Shown one piece after another: positions 60,801 through 64,000 of a stretch of 64,000 nt of DNA; the first letter of the stretch is position 1, and every line of letters begins with the position of its first letter. The position numbers and the translations under genes are program-made. The stretch is from positions 1-64,000 of the forward strand of contig NZ_JACHBW010000024.1 of assembly GCF_014200455.1 (NCBI RefSeq), read 5' to 3'. This stretch comes from Paraburkholderia bannensis (lineage in GTDB: Bacteria; Pseudomonadota; Gammaproteobacteria; Burkholderiales; Burkholderiaceae). A model generated the notes under the pieces. The model searched no databases, had not been told where the DNA came from, and saw only the letters and a program-made list of their open reading frames with translations.

Positions 60801-62689
60801 GCCTTGCTGACGGCCTCGCGAATCGCCTGCAACGCGCCGGCATCCTCGATAGTCGGCAGATCGCCTGCTTCGCGGCCTTCCGCGAGCGCGGCGATGGCGC
60901 GGCGCAAGAGCTTGCCGGAGCGCGTCTTCGGCAGCATCGGCACGAAATGCACGCGCGCCGGGCGGCCGATGGCGCCAAGCTGGCGGTCCACGGTCGCGGC
61001 GATCGCGGCGGCGAGTTTGTCGGCCGCTTTGGGATCGGCGGCGGCCTGAGCGTCGCGCAGTACCACGAAGGCCAGCGCGGCCTGCCCCTTCACCGCGTCG
61101 TCTACGCCCACCACGGCGACTTCCGCGACTGCGGCATGCGAGGAAATCGCTTCCTCGATCTCGCGGGTGCCGAGCCGATGGCCCGCCACGTTGATGACAT
61201 CGTCGGTGCGCCCGAGGATCGTCACGTAGCCGTTTGCGTCCTGAATGCCCCAGTCGAAGGTCGAATAGACCTGCTGGCCGGGCACGCTCTCCCAATACGT
61301 TTTCACGAAGCGCGCGTCGTCGCCCCAGACCGTCTGCATGCAGCCCGGCGGCAGCGGGTAACTTAGCGTGATCACACCTTTCGCGCCGCTCGCGCAGGGC
61401 TCGCCGGTCTGTTCGTCGCGCAGCACCAGGTCGTAGCCGTAGCAGGGCACGCCCGGCGAGCCGAGCTTCTGCGGCAGATCTTCCACGCCGCGCTGGATCG
61501 CCAGCATCGGCCAGCCGGTCTCGGTCTGCCAGTAGTTATCGACGACGGGCTTGCCGAGCGCGTCCGAGATCCACGTCGCGGTGGGCTCGTCGAGCGGTTC
61601 GCCTGCGAGGAACAGGGTGCGCAGGCTGGAGAGATCGGCGGCGCGCAACAGGCCCGGGTCCTGCTTTTTGAGCACGCGGATCGCCGTGGGCGCGGTGAAC
61701 ATCAGGTTGATCTTGTGCTGCTCGACCAGACGCCACCAGATGCCGCCATCGGGGCGCACCGGCGTGCCTTCGTACATCACCGTGGTCATGCCCGCAAGCA
61801 GCGGGGCGTAGATGATGTAGCTGTGCCCGACCACCCAGCCAATGTCGGAAGCCGTGAACATCGTGTCGCCCGCGCGGCCCTCGAAGATATATTCCATCGA
61901 AGCCGCCAGCGCCACCGCATAGCCGCCCACGTCGCGCTGTACGCCCTTGGGCTTGCCTGTCGTGCCCGAGGTGTAGAGGATGTAGGACGGCTCGTTGGAT
62001 TCGAGCCATTCGCAGGGCACGTGCGCGTCGTGGAACTGCTCGCGCAAGGGTTCGTAGTGCACGAGATAGGGCGCATCGAAACGCTGCGGCGCGAGCTGAC
62101 GGTCGATCAGCAGCACCTTGGGCGGCGCGAATTCCGCGCGCGCCATCGCTTCGTCCACCAGCGGCGTGTAGTCGATCACTTTGCCGCCGCGTGCGCCCGC
62201 ATCGGCGGCGACCAGCAGTACGGGCTTCGCATCGTCGATACGCGCGGCGAGACTCGGTGCCGCGAAGCCGCCGAACACCACCGAATGGATCGCCCCCAGC
62301 CGCGCGCAGGCCAGCATGGCGAACACGGCTTCGGGGATCATCGGCAGATAGATCAGCACGCGCTCGCCGCGCTTGACACCCAGCGAGCCCATCACGGCCG
62401 CCATGCGGTTCACTTCGGCGTGCAGATCGGCGTAGGTGTAGCGGCGCTCGATGCCGGTTTCGGTCGAGACGTAGACGAGGGCGTTCTGCTGTGCGCGCGC
62501 CGCCAGATGGCGATCGACAGCGTTGAAGCAGAGATTGGTGCGCCCGCCCGTGAACCAGCGCGCAAACGGCGGATTCGAGCGGTCGAGCACGGCGTCGAAC
62601 GGCGTGTCCCAATGGATGCGCGCGGCTTCGCGACGCCAGAAGTCTTCGGGGTGTTCGATCGACTCGCGGTGAAAGTCGCGGTAGCGCAT
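60797..62689 (-). CDS. prpE: Propionyl-CoA synthetase
   Basis: A 630-residue acyl-adenylating enzyme activating propionate (or acetate) with ATP and CoA. Motifs: YILYTSGTTGKPKGVQRD (P-loop), YWQTETGWPM, and the acetylatable catalytic Lys in KTRSGKLLRR. The PrpE-type start MRYRDFHRESIEHPEDFW is at 62689, eight bases after GGGAGGA; a Met three codons earlier is too close to that site. Its stop overlaps the nucleosidase stop (convergent). No other prp genes are adjacent. Confidence 0.93.
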   Translation of the reverse strand: MRYRDFHRESIEHPEDFWRREAARIHWDTPFDAVLDRSNPPFARWFTGGRTNLCFNAVDRHLAARAQQNALVYVSTETGIERRYTYADLHAEVNRMAAVMGSLGVKRGERVLIYLPMIPEAVFAMLACARLGAIHSVVFGGFAAPSLAARIDDAKPVLLVAADAGARGGKVIDYTPLVDEAMARAEFAPPKVLLIDRQLAPQRFDAPYLVHYEPLREQFHDAHVPCEWLESNEPSYILYTSGTTGKPKGVQRDVGGYAVALAASMEYIFEGRAGDTMFTASDIGWVVGHSYIIYAPLLAGMTTVMYEGTPVRPDGGIWWRLVEQHKINLMFTAPTAIRVLKKQDPGLLRAADLSSLRTLFLAGEPLDEPTATWISDALGKPVVDNYWQTETGWPMLAIQRGVEDLPQKLGSPGVPCYGYDLVLRDEQTGEPCASGAKGVITLSYPLPPGCMQTVWGDDARFVKTYWESVPGQQVYSTFDWGIQDANGYVTILGRTDDVINVAGHRLGTREIEEAISSHAAVAEVAVVGVDDAVKGQAALAFVVLRDAQAAADPKAADKLAAAIAATVDRQLGAIGRPARVHFVPMLPKTRSGKLLRRAIAALAEGREAGDLPTIEDAGALQAIREAVSKA

Positions 62690-62806
62690 GACATCCATCC
62701 TCCCGTGCTGTCGGAGAGTCGAGGATAGTGCAGCGCAACGGCGGCGGGCAACGCGGGCGAACCCGCGTAGCGCCGCGTCAAGCAGCGATGGATGCGCTTA
62801 TCGGTA

Positions 62807-63436
62807 TCAGGCCGGCGCGGGCGGCCCGTCTTCGCGCGCGAGCGGGTTTTCGCCAGGCGGACGCGGGCGTGGGCGCGCGTGCCAGCGCCGCAGCCAGCGG
62901 CAGGCGAGCGCAATGGCCGGATCGAGCTGGGCGCTTATCGCGGGGCGCAGGCCCTGGCCATAATCGTCGAGGGCGAGCGGCTGGACGCCGATCAGCACCA
63001 GTTCGCGCGGGTATTTGCCCTTGAGCTGTGCGCAGGCGAAGGTGTCGGCGAAGTCCATCTGATGCAGGTTGAACGGACGCGTGCCCAGATAGCGGATGGC
63101 CTCGTCGTCTTCGCGCACGCATAGCGTGCCGGGCGCGCGGTGGAAGTCGGCGGCATTGAAAACGATCATGCGCTGCGCCGTTTCCACCAGCGGCAGCAGC
63201 GCGCGGCCTTCGATGCCGCCCGCCACCATGTCGACGTGCGGCGCGCATTGCCAGCCGGCCTTCATGCGCTCGATCGCACGCATGCCGAAACCGGCGTCGC
63301 CCCATTGCACGTTGCCGATGCCGAGCACGACGATGCGCGGCGCTGCCTGAATGCGCGCGCCAGAGTCTGTCGGCGCGATGACGTAGCGTGCGAAGGCCTG
63401 GGGAACGTGCTCGTAGAGAAAACTCACGCGGCTCAC
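62807..63436 (-). CDS. Hydrogenase maturation protease (HyaD/HybD)-like protein, metal site degenerate
   Basis: A 209-residue protein with the core of Ni-Fe hydrogenase maturation endopeptidases: IVVLGIGNVQWGDAGFGMRA, DMVAGGIEGRALLPLVE, IVFNAADFHRAPGTL, FNLHQMDFADTFACAQ, LVLIGVQPLALDDYGQG. Of the three nickel ligands in HybD (Glu16, Asp62, His93), only the His is kept (His125); the others are Ala48 and Ala72. A 30-residue N-terminal extension and a Pro/Arg-rich C-terminus are added. No hydrogenase gene is in the window. Either the protein binds metal differently or has a non-proteolytic role. Confidence 0.8.
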   Translation of the reverse strand: MSRVSFLYEHVPQAFARYVIAPTDSGARIQAAPRIVVLGIGNVQWGDAGFGMRAIERMKAGWQCAPHVDMVAGGIEGRALLPLVETAQRMIVFNAADFHRAPGTLCVREDDEAIRYLGTRPFNLHQMDFADTFACAQLKGKYPRELVLIGVQPLALDDYGQGLRPAISAQLDPAIALACRWLRRWHARPRPRPPGENPLAREDGPPAPA

Positions 63437-63764
63437 TTGAAGAAGGACAATTAAGTCAGAATAGTCTTAGCTGTGAGCCATTTTTGTGTTGATCCGGATC
63501 AGGGCGCGGGCCGTTTTGCCCGAACGGGGGATCATATTTTGCAGGTCTGCGCGATCGTCTGTCAGAACATGCCTGAAATGTGCCTCGAAGGTTTAAAGCA
63601 AGGTCAGGGACGTTGCGTCCCCGCTGCGTCCCCGTAGTGTTCTCGTTGCGTTCCCTTCGGAGCGCGCACAAAGAAAAAGAGCGCCCGCAGGCGCTCTCAC
63701 TGGTCGATCCCGATCCGCTGTCCGTGCAGCGCTCGCTCGGGGGACGTGACGGAGCCCGGCGCGC
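63437..63764. other. 328-bp intergenic stretch
   Basis: No gene is supported; a minus-strand frame at 63456-63671 has no ribosome site and unnatural composition. It contains the adaptor-gene terminator near 63678-63697. Confidence 0.5.
63672..63697 (-). terminator. Terminator of the EmrA-type gene
   Basis: AGAGCGCC (63678-63685), loop CGCA, GGCGCTCT (63690-63697); on the minus strand TTTTTCTTT follows. Confidence 0.75.
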
Positions 63765-64000
63765 TTACGCGCCCGGTTTGACCACCACCGTGCAGGTCGT
63801 GCCCGCCGAGAGAATCATGCCGTCCGGCACCTTGTCGATATGGATGCGTACCGGCACGCGCTGCGCAAGGCGCACCCAGTTGAACGTCGGGTTCACATCG
63901 GCGAGCAGTTCGCGGCTTTGCGGATTGTCGCGGTCGTAAATACCGCGCGAAATGCTTTCCACGTGGCCTTCGAGCGTGCCGCCGCTCATCAGCTTGATAT
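63765..64000 (-). CDS. HlyD/EmrA-type membrane fusion protein, C-terminal part
   Basis: The frame runs off the right edge, so only the last ~78 residues are visible. GGTLEGHVESISRGIYDRDN, VRIHIDKVPDGMILSAGTTCTVVV match the beta-barrel/C-terminal region of EmrA/AaeA-like adaptor proteins of tripartite efflux pumps. The upstream in-frame residues (IKLMSGG) fit continuation of that domain. The inner-membrane partner would be outside the window or further upstream. Confidence 0.75.
   Translation of the reverse strand, partial: IKLMSGGTLEGHVESISRGIYDRDNPQSRELLADVNPTFNWVRLAQRVPVRIHIDKVPDGMILSAGTTCTVVVKPGA

Noticed and set aside
63456..63671. 71-codon minus-strand frame
   Set aside because: No ribosome site and low-complexity charged composition in an intergenic region.
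1..64000. CRISPR arrays, insertion sequences or prophage genes
   Set aside because: No regularly spaced repeats, transposase or structural phage genes were seen; the tRNA-Arg element is the only mobile DNA recognised.

Overview
The window is GC-rich, densely packed bacterial chromosome. It looks like Burkholderiaceae, most plausibly Paraburkholderia or Caballeronia. This rests on the 5S rRNA tail at the left edge, the many inositol, ABC-transport and LysR-type genes with high-GC codon use, and the housekeeping genes alaS, glnS, valS, uvrD, galU and prpE. The genus is an inference from sequence style, not from a database search.

Layout. 1-6.7 kb: end of a 5S rRNA gene and its terminator, two very small proteins, a MATE exporter translationally coupled to a DUF2288 protein, a gene-free stretch holding a candidate structured RNA, an NlpD-type murein-hydrolase activator lipoprotein, an aldose-1-epimerase-like protein, a 28-residue membrane peptide and undecaprenyl-diphosphate phosphatase. 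6.6-15.06 kb: an 8.3-kb integrative element in tRNA-Arg(UCU), bounded by 51-bp direct repeats. It carries a tyrosine recombinase at its far end, plasmid-like replication genes (RepA-type ATPase, excisionase-like HTH, HTH regulator), remnants of a primase and of ParA, and an AT-rich two-gene cargo: a superfamily-1 helicase with an unassigned N-terminal region plus a 222-residue partner. That pair is the best candidate in the window for an undescribed, possibly anti-phage, system.

15-31 kb: small envelope proteins, a secreted AcpA/phospholipase-C-like phosphoesterase divergent from a di-haem peroxidase, two Nudix hydrolases, glnS, a serine hydrolase, a CaiB-type CoA-transferase, alaS, a LysR/YbfB-type MFS pair and an outer-membrane barrel. 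31-36 kb: a thioesterase followed by a complete LivHMGF branched-chain-type ABC set with no binding protein next to it. 35.7-41 kb: Ap4A phosphorylase and adenosine-specific kinase, an MFS exporter, and a chemoreceptor with a good sigma-28 promoter match.

40.8-53.1 kb: a myo-inositol catabolic locus. On the minus strand lie a sugar ABC importer (binding protein, permease, single-domain ATPase) and iolC (fused to a DUF2090 aldolase-like domain), iolD, iolE and iolB. On the plus strand lie an RpiR-type regulator, iolG and a second Gfo/Idh/MocA dehydrogenase. Together they import inositol and carry it to the level of dihydroxyacetone phosphate plus malonate semialdehyde; iolA is not in the window. 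53-64 kb: TusA-like protein, galU, valS, uvrD, MTA/SAH nucleosidase, prpE, an orphan hydrogenase-maturation-protease homologue missing two metal ligands, and the end of an HlyD/EmrA-type adaptor gene cut by the window edge.

Most of the window is ordinary core genome. The observations that merit follow-up are in the tRNA-Arg island, the 2.99-3.10 kb RNA candidate and the degenerate HyaD-like protein.
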